Positions 26,201 through 38,600 of a stretch of DNA of 64,000 nt are shown in pieces. Positions within the stretch are counted from its first letter, which is position 1. Every line of letters begins with the position of its first letter. A program made the translations under genes and the position numbers. The stretch spans positions 25,623-89,622 of the forward strand of contig JAIPMN010000470.1 in assembly GCA_020650975.1 (NCBI GenBank), read 5' to 3'. This DNA comes from Apostichopus californicus (taxonomy: Eukaryota; Echinodermata; Holothuroidea; Aspidochirotida; Stichopodidae). A model generated the notes under the pieces. The model saw nothing but the letters and a program-made list of their open reading frames with translations, made no database searches and was not told the origin of the DNA.

Positions 26201-29200
26201 ATCATTGACTGTAGACTTTTAGCTTCAATTAAGACACCAAACATTTGCAGATAATACTAAAATTGAACACTAAATAAAATAACACTAAATTTAACAACTA
26301 CGGGGACTTTATCTTAGATCTGCCCTATACCAGAACTACAGACAATTACATATTAATTGAGAAACTATACAAAACAAAAAGCTTCTAAAGGGAAATAGCT
26401 CAGTAAAATATTAACAGAAGCATCAATGAACATAGTGTTACTCACATGGTGAATAGAATAAGGAACCTTCAAGGTGGCATACTATACAACAAAAAATGTA
26501 AGCAAGAAATTTAATGACACAACATACATTAGATCAAAATACAAACATGGATGCAATATTGACTTGAAGTTGTGTTATGTTTCACAACCCTGCTGCTGAA
26601 TGCTGTTACCATAATGGAGAAAGCTGTGGTTTTATGGTACTAGTGAACTCCTCTTGTGCTGGTATAGTGTGGGAATGTATGTATGTATTTAGTGTGACAC
26701 ACACCCAAACAGTTGTTTTGAAACTACATTCAATTAGCGGTTTCCTGATGGTACTGTATTCTTCTCATGTATCCAGGGACTGCTGTATGTAGTTGCAGTG
26801 AAGGGTTATATTGGTACCAGCTATTTAATGACTGAGACGTGATTCCTAGAGCTGGTGAAATCTGCTATTAAAAGCTGTACTTGTGTGTCTGTGTTGACAT
26901 TGCCACTGTCTGCTGGTACCATAGTGGATCGTAGAAGTGACAACATCATAGATCTGTCTCGTTAGTGGACACTAAGAACAGATCCTAGATCTTAAAAAGG
27001 AGTGTGTGGTCCTGTGGTCTTTGAAGCAGAGTCCCATGTAGTTTGCCCCTCCCCCTCCCACCTCCACCCCCCAAAAAATGGGCATGAAATTTTGCATTGT
27101 GGTTAATATTTAGGTTTATAATTCAATTAAAAAGAAAGTTTTGCTAACAACTACTCTGTCATTTCTGTCATAGTTAAAAAAAAAAGGATGTGGGGGTATG
27201 TGGGGGCGATGGGGGGGGGGATGGGGAGGGGGAATGGTGAGAGGGCAGTATACTCCTGGGATGCTTGCCAGCTACTAGTTAGATTACAGAGATGTAGTTA
27301 TTAGTGTGCAACTCTCATATCTATTTGGTCACACACCAAGTTTCAACCCAATATATACTAAAAGCAGCTTTAATTAGGATATTGAGAAATGAGGGGTGTT
27401 TGTCTGCTGCAAGTGAGTCAATGATTTATTGCTCGTAAATTTTATAATACAATATACACTTTCAGAGCTCTTTAATATATAATGTACATAATATTGCCTA
27501 TTCACGGGAGTATGTACCATATTTCCTTCAGTGTTGTGGTCTTGTCAGTCATTGGGTACAAAACTTCCCTGTGGCCCGCAAGATCTATTTTGCGCCCACC
27601 TCTGAGTATTAAATATTCTTTAATCAAATTACAGAAGTATCCTGCCCTTGTTGCTTGCTTTCTTTAACATTTCCTTGATAGCTCTCAAACAGGATCACAA
27701 AGTACTCTTATGTACATGTCACTATGTAAACTGAATGGATACATGTGCTGTGGTAAATGAACTTTGTGCAGACATGTAACAGGATATCAATTTGTAACAT
27801 ATATGAAAGCATAAGCATTTAGAAGGTATTGTCTATATCAATGTTGAAAACAAATATTTGTTATGAAGCCAACCAGCTTGTGATAATGATACACATATCA
27901 GCTAGAATATTTTCTGGATTTAAGTTGTTACTTCTTGTACTTGATAAAACCTTAAATAGGGTTATCGTAAATGTTGGCCATTTCAACGCAAAGTGTCTAA
28001 AAAGTCAAAATAAATGTCATTCATGTTGTTGAAACATAAGCGTCTTAGCATTTTACTAACAGCCTCAGATTAGTTCTCCTCCCCCAGACCTCCTTTTTCT
28101 TAAATTTAACACTACTCAATTATAAGAACTTTCTTAGTCTTTGTGCAGCTTTTAGCGTACTAAAATGTGTAAGAATATTGTCTGTATTTTACTTCTTTTT
28201 TTTTTTTATTATATGGGATGGTGTTTTATCGTACTTTCTTTTGCATACTGTAGTTGTTCATTATTCATCCAATCAGCTGATATCTGTCAGTTCTTCAGAG
28301 ATACATGTTTCTCTTTTAGCTTTTATTTGGTAGTAACACTACATTGTAGCTGTGACTGCTCCTCTGTAACCTCTGACCAAACTGTCCATAACCCCATGTC
28401 ATGTGATTATCATGTGAAAAGGGGATGTTGATAAACTTCAGTTAGATTACCTCAATTTTATGTGTTCACTAAACATTGACAAGCATTACTTCCGAAATGA
28501 ACTTAAATTTAAGTTGCTTCCTTGCTTACTCATAACATCAGCTCTATAAACTGTAAACATTGAAACAATTAGTAGGCACATTACAGATTACTATTCAGCA
28601 CGTAACAGTTGCACTTTGAAATAATCAACATGTCTGCAGTGGTCACAAATCTGCCAATAGTGAACATTATCAACAAATTCTCTATCTTACAGTACCAGTT
28701 AATAATTTGAACCGATGGAGAATTACTTATTGTATGTGATCGTATATATCATACAAAGTTTTAATTACATGCTGAGTGAAATAACAATACATTATTACAG
28801 AAGTTCTGTTTAGTGACACACTAGTCTATTGTTATGGTAGTGCCCAGTAGCTAATAGCTGTGGTACTGTATGGTGTGAATAAACATATAACCTGTACAAG
28901 TTTATTGTATGAACCGGTTGAGCATTACTCATTGTTACTACATACAAGTTCAATGCTATGATGAGTTTTACTACAAGATGACAGTAACCAGGTGACATAC
29001 AAGTACATTGTACTACAGTAGTAGTGCTTAGTAGCTACGGTGGTTTAACATTAAAGGTGTATATATAAATATATGTCTCTTGTACAAGTTTGATATATTT
29101 TAGTTTTAACCCTGTCAGTAGCTAAAACCATATATAGTACAGTCTGTAGGGTGCTTTAAGAATTTACAATTGAACAAAGTGGTGTTCTCATGATTAGAAG

Positions 29201-32200
29201 CCATTAAGAACAATGGCTTATTGCATACATGCCGTACATACTGTATATGAGATTAATTACAAAGTTCAATCATGCAGTGAGTGTTATTATATCATCAGAA
29301 ACATTACAAGTAATAAAAACTAAGTATGTTGTACTTAGTAATATCTTGTATTTAATGTATGGATACAGGAATAGTTGCAATTATCATTGATCAATTGTAC
29401 TAAACCTCATTGCTGGGAACTATTTTGAAATAGTACTTAAATGTAGTTGTTAAGGGTTGAGGTCAAAGGTCAATGAAGATCCATTCCATCATAGATGAGA
29501 TCTGCAACTCCATGGATTCCCATTTGGTTATATATTGTAATGTACACTGTTACACCAGGCCACTTTCAATGTTGCGTCTAAGTTTCAAGCTTCTTATTCA
29601 GTTGTGATGTATAGGTTTAACGATTAATTGGACCATATATGTGCAGTGGTTTGTTCACAGCAAGCTTTAAAAGTCATCAACTTTGGAGAATCTGCTGGTA
29701 ATTCAATCAAACATAACTAAAAGTTAGGGAATACTTGATGCAGGCATTCAGAATTTTAACCAGGTATAGATTTGTCCCAGATGGTTTGTTGATCACAGTT
29801 AATCAAGCTTTGTTGCACAAAATAGAAGTAAAGGATAAAACCCTGTCTAATGGTTTAACCATATAATGCTAAATATGAATATATATGCTTACGTGTTCTG
29901 CCTTAGTACAGAATCTCTTCGAGTAATATGGATAATAATCTTTCTTTAGTTTCAGCTTATTTAATGTCTTATTTCTTTCTTTTATTTTATAGGCAGCAGA
30001 TTTAACCAAACCATCAGATAAACGGACGTACAAAGGCAGCACATTGCCAACATGTCACGACTTCAATCAACTCACAGCTAGCCCTAAAGGAGTGTATCTA
30101 ATCGTTGGATTCTCGGCTGGTCAAGTCCAGCTCATCGATCCAATTGGACGAGAGATCAGCAAGATATTTAACGAGGAGGTAAAAGAGGCTTCCATATTAG
30201 TTGGTGTAAATCATTCTAGTGATTGTAAACTCTGAGGAGTAAAAGAGAGAGAGAGGTTGGAAAGATTTACGGTGGAGCACAGACCCATCAAGTCCATTTC
30301 ATTGTTGCCTGGGGATATTTATTGTTATCCTCCAATATGAGACTTCATTATTTCTTCTCCTCCTCATTGGGGGGTGAATTTTTTCCATCCAAGATATATG
30401 AGTTTATAATCCAAGAGACCAAGGTGGTGATGATGTTGATGATGATGGAATATGCATAGGCTCATGTGATGTCAGCTGTGCTTACTGTTCAAAGGTTAAG
30501 TCTCAGGTTTACGTATATGTCGTATATGTCGAAGATACCTTCAATGTGAATGTTAGCATTTGTTGAAACTCTGAAGTGTGTGCGTGTGAGGTTAGATTGT
30601 ATGTGGTTTGTATTTGTGTATATTTTGATGCTATTGAGCAATATTTAGATCAAACGATCATAGTTCTGTCTAGAGTATGGATTTATTTCACCCGACAAAA
30701 GTTAAGTAGTAAATAGTCGTTCATGATTTTCAGTTAATGTGGACTTTGAACTGATTTGTGCTTCGCAGTTTTGTCAGCAGTGTAGTTAATCATGGGATTA
30801 ATGAAAATCAAATTTCTCCCAATTCCTAACCTTTTTTTTTTTAAATTATTTAAAAAGGTAACTTGATGGATTTATATGGTGCTTTACCTCTTCTAAAAAT
30901 TAATTTTGCCCTTCTTGATGGGATAAGCATGTTTGGTGCCTTAAACAATGAAAATGGAAGGCAGATAAAGTCCTAAATCTCTTTGGTATTACCATTGGTA
31001 TTCAACAGAATTGTTTGGCAGCATGCTTCCTCATTTGGCTTCATTGTGGGTGAGGAGTTCAACTGTTTCCCAGTAATAAAGTCTTCTTTCACTCCATCCA
31101 AGATGCTGACCAAACTTGGCGAGCTGCTTAAAATTCAAAATTCTTCTGTGTAAAACTTTCCATTAACTTACTGTTCGTGACTTCACTTCCTCCTGTCTAT
31201 TTATGAATCGATAAATATGATATCTCTGATTCATCAATCCTTACTTTTAATATGCAAAAGTCATTTCCACTGGAAAGAAAACGTCCATTTTCTTTTGCTT
31301 TGTTCAGTCAATTACTAATGGGTATGTTAATGACAGGTTTACCTGTTTGCTTTTAAATGTTTATAAAGGGAACAGCTAAGTAGGGACAGTCCAATTTGAG
31401 TTCATATTGTATGCTGCTCTTGAGGAGTTCTCTATAAATAAAGAGGAAAGGGAACAGATGAAGACAAGTAAAGACTGTACATTATGATTTGAGTGCTTCC
31501 AAAAACAACAGGTAATTGAAAAATATCAGTGAGACGAGGTAAAAGGAAGTCAGAAGACAGGTATATGGTGCTGCATCAATTGAGTAAATACCCGCACAAT
31601 GAGTGACTGCCTAGTATGTGCTGTCAACATCAGGGCTTGGTGCAAAGTGATTTGTTTATGTGTTGTGAAATTGACATGAAATTTGTGAAATGTCAAAGCA
31701 TACTGAATACAAGTACGGATGAAAACAAATTTGTTAATCCGTTCGAGTTAACCCGGGACTTGTTCTTTGATTTTGAAATGCATTTCAAAATCAGTCGATG
31801 TAATACGTTGATTCTGTAATGGAAGTATCGTCACTCATTTGTTTCCAAAACAAGATAGTTAATATATCAGAGCAGTCATTCAATACACTTCTTGGTGTTC
31901 TCAATATTACAAAGAACTAACAAACGATGTTGATTCACACCTTTTTTTTTAAATTTCAGAGACAAATTGAAAAGTCCAAAGTGACCACCCTGAGATGGGT
32001 GCCGGGGACGGAGCACATGTTCCTAGCGACGCATTTCAGCGGTAGCATGTACCTGTACAATGACGAGTTGGAACCGGTGTCCACCCCTCCAATCTATCAG
32101 ATTCTTAAGCAGGGAGAGGATTATGCTGTTTTAACCTGTAAGAGCAAAGTCCCAAGAAATCCTGTGCAGAGATGGGTAATTGGAGAGGGAGCCCTCCATG

Positions 32201-35200
32201 AGTTTGCATTCTCAAACGACACTCAATACGTAGCGACTGTATCCCACGATGGGTTTATGCGTGTGTTCCATTATGACTCCATGGAGAAATACGGCTCAAT
32301 GAAGAGCTACTTTGGTGGCCTTCTATGTGTCTGTTGGAGCCCTGATGATAAGTACATTGTGGTTGGCGGCGAGGACGACCTCGTCACCATCTGGTCCTTT
32401 CATGAAAAGAGAGTGGTCGGGCGGGGAAGGGGCCATAATTCATGGGTCAGCGTGGTCAGTTTTGATCCTTTCACCACAGAGGTTCTTCCTCACAACATGG
32501 ACGTCTATGCCAGTGATGAGGACATCAGGATAGACAACCATCGCGATAGGTCTTTCAGCAGTCACTCCAGGACTTCAGTCCATAGTACGGGGGGAGATGG
32601 TACCCCGTCAGTGTCCTACAGGTTTGGTTCGGTAGGGCAGGACACCCAGTTGTGCCTTTGGGACTTTTCTGAGGATCAGATACTTCGTTTTCAACCCAAC
32701 AGGACAAGAACTAGTACCCAGATCTCTCAATCACCACAGTGCAATAATGTACCTCACAGTAAGGACTCCAATGCATCCTCCATGCACCCCGATGGAACCC
32801 AAACTCTCTCTAGTCGCCTTACCTCGCTATCACTCACGGACAAACCCAAGGACAAGAGCAAAAAAGACAGTATATCGAGAACGGCAAGGCAACAGTTCTT
32901 GAATAAAATGCACGAAACAATCATTTGTATAGGCGCCAAGGCTATGGGGACGACCATGTGCCCAAAGCTGGATGACGTCTTTAGGTTAGAGCCATTAATC
33001 ACAAAGAAAATTGCCTACGACAGGTTGAGCACCCTCATCTTCAGAGAAGACTGTATAGTAACTGGCTGCCAGGAGGGTATCATCAACACTTGGGCAAGAC
33101 CAGGGAAAGTGGTAAGCTCTTTGTGATGATGTAAGCCAGAGTTGAGCCAGGGGTAAGAAGGAAGGAGGGGGGATGCAGGCAGGGGTAAGAAGGGAGGAGG
33201 TGGGGATGGAGGTAGGGGTTAGAAGGGAGGAGTTGGGGATGGAGGCAGGGGTTAGAAGGAAGGAGGTGGGGATGGAGGCAGGGGTTAGAAGGGAGGAGTT
33301 GGGGATGGAGGCAAGGGTTAGAAGGAAGGAGGTGGGGATGGAGGCAGGGGTTTGAAGGAAGGAGGTGGGGATGGAGGTAGGGGTTAGAAGGAAGTGTGGA
33401 CGCAGGCAGGGGTTAGAAGGAAGGAGGTGGGGATGGAGGTAGGGGTTAGAAGGAAGGAGGTGTGGATGCAGGCAGGGGTTAGAAGGAAGGAGGTGGGGAT
33501 GGAGGCAGGGGTTATTAGGAAGGAGGTGGCGATGGAGGTAGATGGAAGGAGGTGGGGATGGAGGCAGGGGTTAGAAGGAATGAGGTGGGGATGGAGGCAG
33601 GGGTTAGAAAGAAGGAGGTGGGGATGGAGGTAGGGGTTAGAAGGAAGGAGGTGGGGATTGAGGCAGGGGTTAGAGTTTTTAATGAATCCCACACCTTTAC
33701 CTATCGTCATGAGAGAAGAAACGTAGGTACCTTTAGCTGTAGCTGTACCTGAGTACAACGCTGGTTATGTAGGTATACTGAATATTTAACAGTATGTAGT
33801 ACTTCACTTTGATTTTTTGCTCAGGCAGCCTTGGTTAGACGAATAAGGGAAAATGAAACGTAAGATACTCTTTCCGATGACGGTGCTAGGGTTTTAAAGC
33901 TTTTGTTGATTACGGTCAATTTGTGGTACAAAGTAGACCCATTCATACACTGAATGTCACTCCAATGTTTATTTTCAATCATTTGCTGGAAGACAACTGA
34001 GCAACTATCATTCATTGCAACATTCTTCACAATCACTGTTGAAGCATATTTTTGAGTTTGGCCACAAACATTTTTCTAGATGAAATTAAAAATTTTCTCA
34101 AGATAAAGACTAATTTGATCAAACTGCAACGTGGAACATTTCCAAAGTTTGGACTAGACCTTCACTACTTGAAATGATACTTAAAGATCTGCTTTATTAG
34201 CTGCTATTATAGTACGCTATTGCTAGGAAAAGTTTGTGATTACGTAATCGACCTGCCACGGTCCTACAGTAAATCGACCTCAGGCTCTACAATTAGCCTG
34301 CATAGCTTCTTAACACTGTTACGCTCTTTGTGTAAACACTGTGGAAATATGTTCATGTCTACAGTGTAGTTAATCATACAGCGTTTACACCAAGACCCTC
34401 ATACAAGAAAAAGTATGTGGCAGGCGTTGCAGACTAATTGGTAAAAAGAGGTCATTTAACGAACAAGGCAGGTGGATTAAGTAATCTCAAGAAACTTTTC
34501 CATGATAGCATGCTATAGTTGGGGCCTATACAGCAGACCTTTAATATAGTCATGATAGTGAACTGCATTGGTTTGGAAATTTGTTTAAATCTAATAATAT
34601 TATAAATGAAAAATTCCAAAATTGAACACAGAAAGAAAGAAAAACTGCTTTTAAAGAAGGATCAGCTTCTATATGGAAAAACAGACATTTATGCCAATTC
34701 AAGGTCAAGAGTTTAATTTATACTGCCCGGTTAACAACACAATTATTAGCTATGAGAAAAGTCAATTTGCATCAAAGAAACAAGACAAATATCTCTCTCC
34801 ACACAAGGCTAATGTTTCTCTCTGTCAGTACCTCTAAGGGATGAATTGGTGAGGTTTCTTATTTGCAAGCTTCTCTTGCCCTTTCCTAACTTGCATGCTT
34901 TAATACGGTCACTTTATCTGCTTGTCCTCATGCTGTCCTACTCGCCTAGTCTCAGTGCATGCTCTAGTCATTCACATGTAGTTATCATTCATGTAGTGTT
35001 GTAGGATTCCAGCAACTGCTAAGTAGGAAACTGATACAGTAGCTAGTCATACTGGCCTACTAACCCTTCTAGTTTGAACGGTTGTTTAGAAGAAGCACTC
35101 CAAAAAAGGTAGTATGTGTTTTGAAGGATGCAAAGATGCCACATGGATATTTTATGGGGTAATTCAAAGGTCACAAATTAGAAAGATAACATGTTTTTGT

Positions 35201-35666
35201 TATTCAGATGAGAATCTTTCAAAAATATTTACAATATGATGAGCTTTAACAGTGAACCAATGCATAGGATATCTTGGGAGATGGAAGGAAGGAAAATGTT
35301 TAGAAGTAAATGTTTGAAGGAGATAACAAAAACTAGGGAAAAATGGATGTCAAATACCAACCTTTTGAAACAAATAGTAAAATTATGATTTTAAACTCAA
35401 GGTACCACAATTATTAATGATAAAATCTGTCCTACTTTGTAAATTTTATCTATTTTACTATTTCTGTGGAAGAAATGTAGAAATGTAATTTTGGTCTCAG
35501 TTTTCACCCCTGCCGCTTCTCTTTTATCAAAGTATGGAAAAAATACATTTGACGTCGAGAATGGTATATAAACATCTTAATTTTTGTTGGTCATTTTGAC
35601 AATACCCATCCTTTGTTCTTTTAGGGGATGTCCCAGCATGCAGCTGCATCTGGTACAGTGGTCTAG
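13962..35666 (+). CDS. WDR20: WD repeat-containing protein 20 (four coding exons)
   Basis: The coding sequence is 13962-14207, 29993-30178, 31960-33111 and 35625-35666, all junctions in phase 0, giving 541 aa (human form about 569 aa, from memory). The N-terminus has FNTREGVYKL, VSFISLDDGD and GRELYFYPYKGVRK; then KGSTLPTCHDFN and VGFSAGQVQLIDP; then a long exon with WD units including ALHEFAFSNDTQYVATVSHD, YFGGLLCVCWSPDD and GGEDDLVTIWSF, a Ser/Thr-rich insert, and a last blade CQEGIINTWARPGK. WDR20 binds the USP12/USP46-WDR48 deubiquitinase complexes and stimulates them. The start ATG sits in AACAAAATGGCC. Intron 1 is 15.8 kb. The stop TAG at 35664 follows ...SGTVV. Reading through the exon 3 donor would give a different C-terminus (VSSL, stop at 33124). 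Confidence 0.94.
14208..14834 (+). other. WDR20 intron 1, 5' part
   Basis: This is intronic sequence after the exon 1 donor. I see no exon, RNA gene or clear repeat. Confidence 0.5.
14835..14893. repeat. Isolated copy of the GCAGGGC palindromic repeat
   Basis: TATTCGCAGGGC followed by AGCCCTGCGAATAA forms a near-perfect palindrome, followed about 40 bp later by a second half (TTCGCAGGGCTGTGA). It belongs to the same family as the tandem array at 16068-16337, about 1.2 kb away. Confidence 0.65.
14894..16067 (+). other. WDR20 intron 1 with a C run and decayed repeat-like sequence
   Basis: No exon is recognised. A run of about 16 C lies at 15767-15782. From about 15430 to 16060 phrases such as GGGGCTTGAAAGGCC, GGCCTTGAAAAGGCC and CCCAAAAGCC recur irregularly, suggesting an old decayed tandem or foldback repeat; I cannot define a unit. 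Confidence 0.4.
16068..16337. repeat. 42-bp tandem satellite of palindromic units
   Basis: About 6.4 copies at an exact 42-bp spacing are seen, with GCAGGGC cores at about 16106, 16148, 16190, 16232, 16274 and 16316. Each unit contains the palindrome TTYGCAGGGCWGCCCTGCRAA plus a spacer like GGTGTCTGTGTCTGGCTA. Because 42 is a multiple of three, long open frames run through it on both strands; they are repeat artefacts and not genes. The array lies in WDR20 intron 1. Confidence 0.9.
16338..16954 (+). other. WDR20 intron 1, nothing recognised
   Basis: AT-rich intronic sequence. No exon, RNA gene or repeat is supported. Confidence 0.5.
16955..17094 (-). mobile_element. Short tRNA-derived SINE or tRNA-like pseudogene
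   Basis: On the minus strand 17094-17029 starts GGAGTGCTAGCTCAGTGG, a good box A, and ends in CACTCC, which pairs with the first six bases as an acceptor stem. The box B region (GGTCCCCAATTC) has drifted from GGTTCGAATC. A short tail follows to an AT/TATG microsatellite at about 16959-16979. A degenerate box B and a microsatellite tail favour a SINE over a working tRNA gene. Confidence 0.6.
17095..18721 (+). other. WDR20 intron 1, nothing recognised
   Basis: AT-rich intronic sequence without recognisable exon, RNA gene or repeat. Confidence 0.5.
18722..19098. repeat. Diverged direct duplication in WDR20 intron 1
   Basis: About 95 bp at 18722-18815 recur at 18994-19098 in the same orientation. 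Shared landmarks are TTAGCACTGTGACATC, AACAAGTCTTCAAA, TCATGGACTGTAAACT and the final GGCYTTATAGAT. The copies start about 272 bp apart and differ at many sites. Confidence 0.7.
19099..28689 (+). other. WDR20 intron 1, central part
   Basis: No exon or RNA gene is recognised over about 9.6 kb. Simple repeats include a GATATGATGCTGATGA tandem at 20173-20217, CT at 21421-21434, GA at 25411-25429, a C run at about 22723-22737, and G runs at 23850-23859, 25633-25644 and 27215-27223. Open frames are short and unlike known proteins. Confidence 0.5.
28690..29300. repeat. Decayed tandem repeats of about 190-290 bp in WDR20 intron 1
   Basis: Similar phrases recur: ATTACTTATTGTATGTGATC (about 28726), ATTACTCATTGTTACTACAT (about 28924) and GCTTATTGCATACATGCC (about 29215); and TGTACAAGTTT at about 28893 and 29083. 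The copies are strongly diverged, so limits and unit length are approximate. Confidence 0.35.
29301..29992 (+). other. WDR20 intron 1, 3' part
   Basis: Intronic sequence ending in a long pyrimidine-rich tract (TTTCTTTCTTTTATTTTATAG) immediately before exon 2. No other feature is seen. Confidence 0.55.
29993..30178 (+). CDS. WDR20: WDR20 exon 2
   Basis: The exon encodes 62 residues, from AADLTKPSDKRTYKG through TCHDFNQL and VGFSAGQVQLIDP to FNEE. The acceptor is TTTTATAG and the donor GTAAAA. Both boundaries are phase 0 and the join VRK-AADLTKP agrees with vertebrate WDR20. Confidence 0.94.
30179..31959 (+). other. WDR20 intron 2
   Basis: No exon or repeat is recognised. It ends in a T run and AAATTTCAG, the exon 3 acceptor. 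Confidence 0.6.
31960..33111 (+). CDS. WDR20: WDR20 exon 3 (WD-repeat core)
   Basis: The exon encodes 384 residues in phase 0 at both ends, from RQIEKSKVTTLRWVPG to WARPGKV, with donor GTAAGC at 33112. It includes most WD units, and a Ser/Thr-rich variable segment at about 32550-32880 between the blade ending LCLWDF and the helical stretch QQFLNKMHETI. Local GC content is visibly higher than in the flanking introns, as expected for coding sequence. Confidence 0.95.
33141..33675. repeat. 33-bp purine-rich minisatellite at the start of WDR20 intron 3
   Basis: About 16 copies of a 33-bp unit (GGGGTTAGAAGGAAGGAGGT plus GGGGATGGAGGCA) begin 30 bp after the exon 3 donor. The first two units read GGGGTAAGAAGG and so carry donor-like GTAAGA; later units read GTTAGA. 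Because 33 is divisible by three, an 11-residue repeat appears in open frames on both strands, but it is separated from WDR20 by the in-frame stop at 33124 and is not likely to be coding. Confidence 0.9.
33676..35624 (+). other. WDR20 intron 3, remainder
   Basis: No exon or RNA gene is recognised. It ends CTTTGTTCTTTTAG, a good acceptor for exon 4. Confidence 0.55.
35625..35666 (+). CDS. WDR20: WDR20 terminal exon (13 codons)
   Basis: The exon encodes GMSQHAAASGTVV and TAG. It joins exon 3 in phase 0 after a strong acceptor. The small C-terminal exon is supported by splice signals and by the short SGTVV ending; similarity alone would not find it. Confidence 0.72.
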   Translation, partial: GMSQHAAASGTVV

Positions 35667-38600
35667 TCCAGAAGATGGAATCGCTATGGTGAAGAGCAAT
35701 CATAAAGCACTCTTGTGACTTTCAACTGTAAAACAGTGTTCACCTTTGCTGATGTGTGAATGTGAATAGCAGTAGCATTGTACACAGGTGGGAAAGCAGT
35801 GGCTTTCACACTCTGCACAGGGTCAACAGGCCCTCAGTGCAGAGAGCGAGAGAGTATTCATAATATAACACTCATGTCCTGGAAAAGAGGTGTTTAAGAT
35901 CTTGATTTTATACTGGGATCGGATCCCACGGTGTTTTATAGATATGAGAAACATTTCTGTCAAAGAGGATTTCAATCGAATTTGATAACGGTCTTGCAGC
36001 CTTCTGGGCTGATTTAATGGTTTCCATAGATACCAGGGCTCTGTAAGATGGAGCAGATTTGTCAATGTTTGATGCAGCAGTAGGTCTGATGTCTACTCCT
36101 GATGGATAGTTAAGGTCATTGTTAGAAGGATATTTATTTATCTGTGATAAGACGTTGTCCAGCCTGTGTGCCCGTCAGATTATTAATTCCTTGTAGGTAC
36201 GGTAGTGCAGTCGTTAGCTTTAGCAGCAGTTGATGCTTCTGTCAGTGGTACATTAACCTTCAAAAAGATTTTCACCCGTAGGTTTGTGGTATTTCGGCAA
36301 ATACATGACACAGTTCACTGCAAAATCTACTGCTTTATCAACTGTTGCTGTTACAAGAAGCAAAAGTGTGTTCTTTTTCAAATATCTGAAGGCTAAGTCT
36401 TTTTACCTTTCAGAGAGAAGCAGAAAGACTGTATTCTAACATCATCTCAGCCCTTGCTCTCACCCAATCTCTCTGATGATTTTTTAAGTTTTTTGAATCC
36501 TTGCTTGCAATTACTCCTGTTTCATGCCTCACAACCATTAATTCATCATAGACTTCAGTAGTCATCCTGGTACAGCAAATAAAAATATAATAATAATAAT
36601 AATAATAATGCTTCTTCTTTCCATCATCATATCTTTCCATCATCATTATTGTGCATTTATAAAATGCATCTCAATACATGGATGAGCCAAGATGTAGGAA
36701 ATTCCCTCAAATAGCTGAACCCTAATTGGCATCGAACAAAATTTAAAAAAAAAGGTTCTCTAATCTTTTCTATAGGTTTAATAACACTGTAACATTCATA
36801 AGGAATGGCTGGAAAAGAAAAATGCAACCATGGTTACAGAAGTAATTAAGAACAATTATGAAATTTCTCTTTATTAATATCTTTTATAAGTGGACGTATT
36901 CTCATGATCCAAAGTTATTGCTAATAATTTGTTACATCATTCAAAACATTACACCTTTTTTCAAAAATGTGGTTTCCCTGATCGAACCTCTGCAGAGGTG
37001 TACTGAAAGTTTGCGATGTGCTGTGGGAGGAAACTTTATCGCGAGAGAGGCGGGCTGATTAGGAAAACCTGTTGGGCAGTGTTTCCTCATAGTTCAGGAT
37101 CGTTTCAATGGGTTAAATAAGCACCTCAGATGTTAATTATTTATATTTATGGTAGATAACCTGAATCATACAACCCCCCATTCACCCCCTCCCCAATTAC
37201 TAAAAGCACTACCCTAAAGCAGATACTTGTCTCATTTGCAAAATTCATTTTTGAAATCAACCCCCAATATCCAAAATTTTACAAAGTACAAACAAGGTTG
37301 TGATGTCACAGATTCACTTCACTTCCTACAACAAAGTTTGTGTGGACTGTGCATTTGGGTGGACAGATACAGAACTAACCATTTAAAAGACTCACAGAAA
37401 GAAGAAGTTATTGGATATCCCAAATTCATCAGAATGGTTGAAACCTGTATTGTTATGGTTCACTCCTGATACCAAACAACCACCTTTTATACAGGTCTGA
37501 CCTAAAGCAGTAAGATAATTGGGTGGGGAGGGGGGGGGGAGAGATTATGAGGAAGATGGGGCAATGAGAGCTTTTATGTTGATTGAATTTCATGGTTTGT
37601 TTAAAGTAGCACAACATCTTGCTGAAAATTGGAATTAATCTATAGGGGTTTTTAATGACCCTGTAGGTTCTCTAATTTATCAAATCTATGTACGCTGTTT
37701 CTTAAGACTCTTATATTCTGTATTTCCGACTCTTTTGTAAACACCTCAAGGGTTCCCCTTTCACCTTATTTTCCTTCATTTATATTTGTCTTCTCTTTTC
37801 CTCATTGAGTTTAATTAGAAAATTCATTCAATTCAGTTTTATACCATCAAAATGTTTAAGGATTTTGATTTTTTTTTTTTTCCCCTTCTGTAATTGTGTA
37901 ATATTTGTTGTGAATTTGCTTAAATATATGATCAAATCAGCCTTGATTGTAGTAAAAACAAGAGATTGTATCGTTCATAGTTAAAGCTTTCTATTTGCCA
38001 ATCCATGCTTTAATTTGTAGAACTTATATTGAAAATATGATACAGTTATGTATTCAAAAGTATTTAGCAGCTACTTGGCAGACCAATAAAAATTGGTCAC
38101 AGAATAATAAATCGAAAAATTAAACTAAGAAACACGTTATGGCATCTTTAGCTCATGTCCTAACAAGTGATTTCAAAGAAAACACTTAAATTTATTTGCA
38201 AATTAAATATTAAAAATGTGATGAAATTGAGTGGTTTGATGGTCATTTTGTTCTAATCCATCCTCAGTCTTTCCCGAGCAGTCTCCATGTAATAAAAGAG
38301 TATTTATATATCACCAAAAAGACAAAAATATGAAGTCATATCCTTGCCAGTGGTCCCTGAATGCTTACTCATATTGCTTTTTCTTTCTTTTCTTTTAATA
38401 AATATATTGGTTAAATATTCAAATATAATCAAAGATAAGAAAGGGATGCCCCATATAAAAAACACTAAGCATATATCAAAATGCTTTCTTCAAGTTTTGT
38501 ACCTTTTAGCAATTCTACTAGAAACATGTTGAGAGTGAAATTTTAGAGTTAAAAAGATTGGTTATATGCAAATGAAGTCTACTGAAAGTTATATCGTTGA

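Noticed and set aside
33173-33758. Repeating peptides read from the region after WDR20 exon 3
   Set aside because: They come from the 33-bp minisatellite, follow an in-frame stop at 33124, and lie inside the intron defined by strong splice sites.
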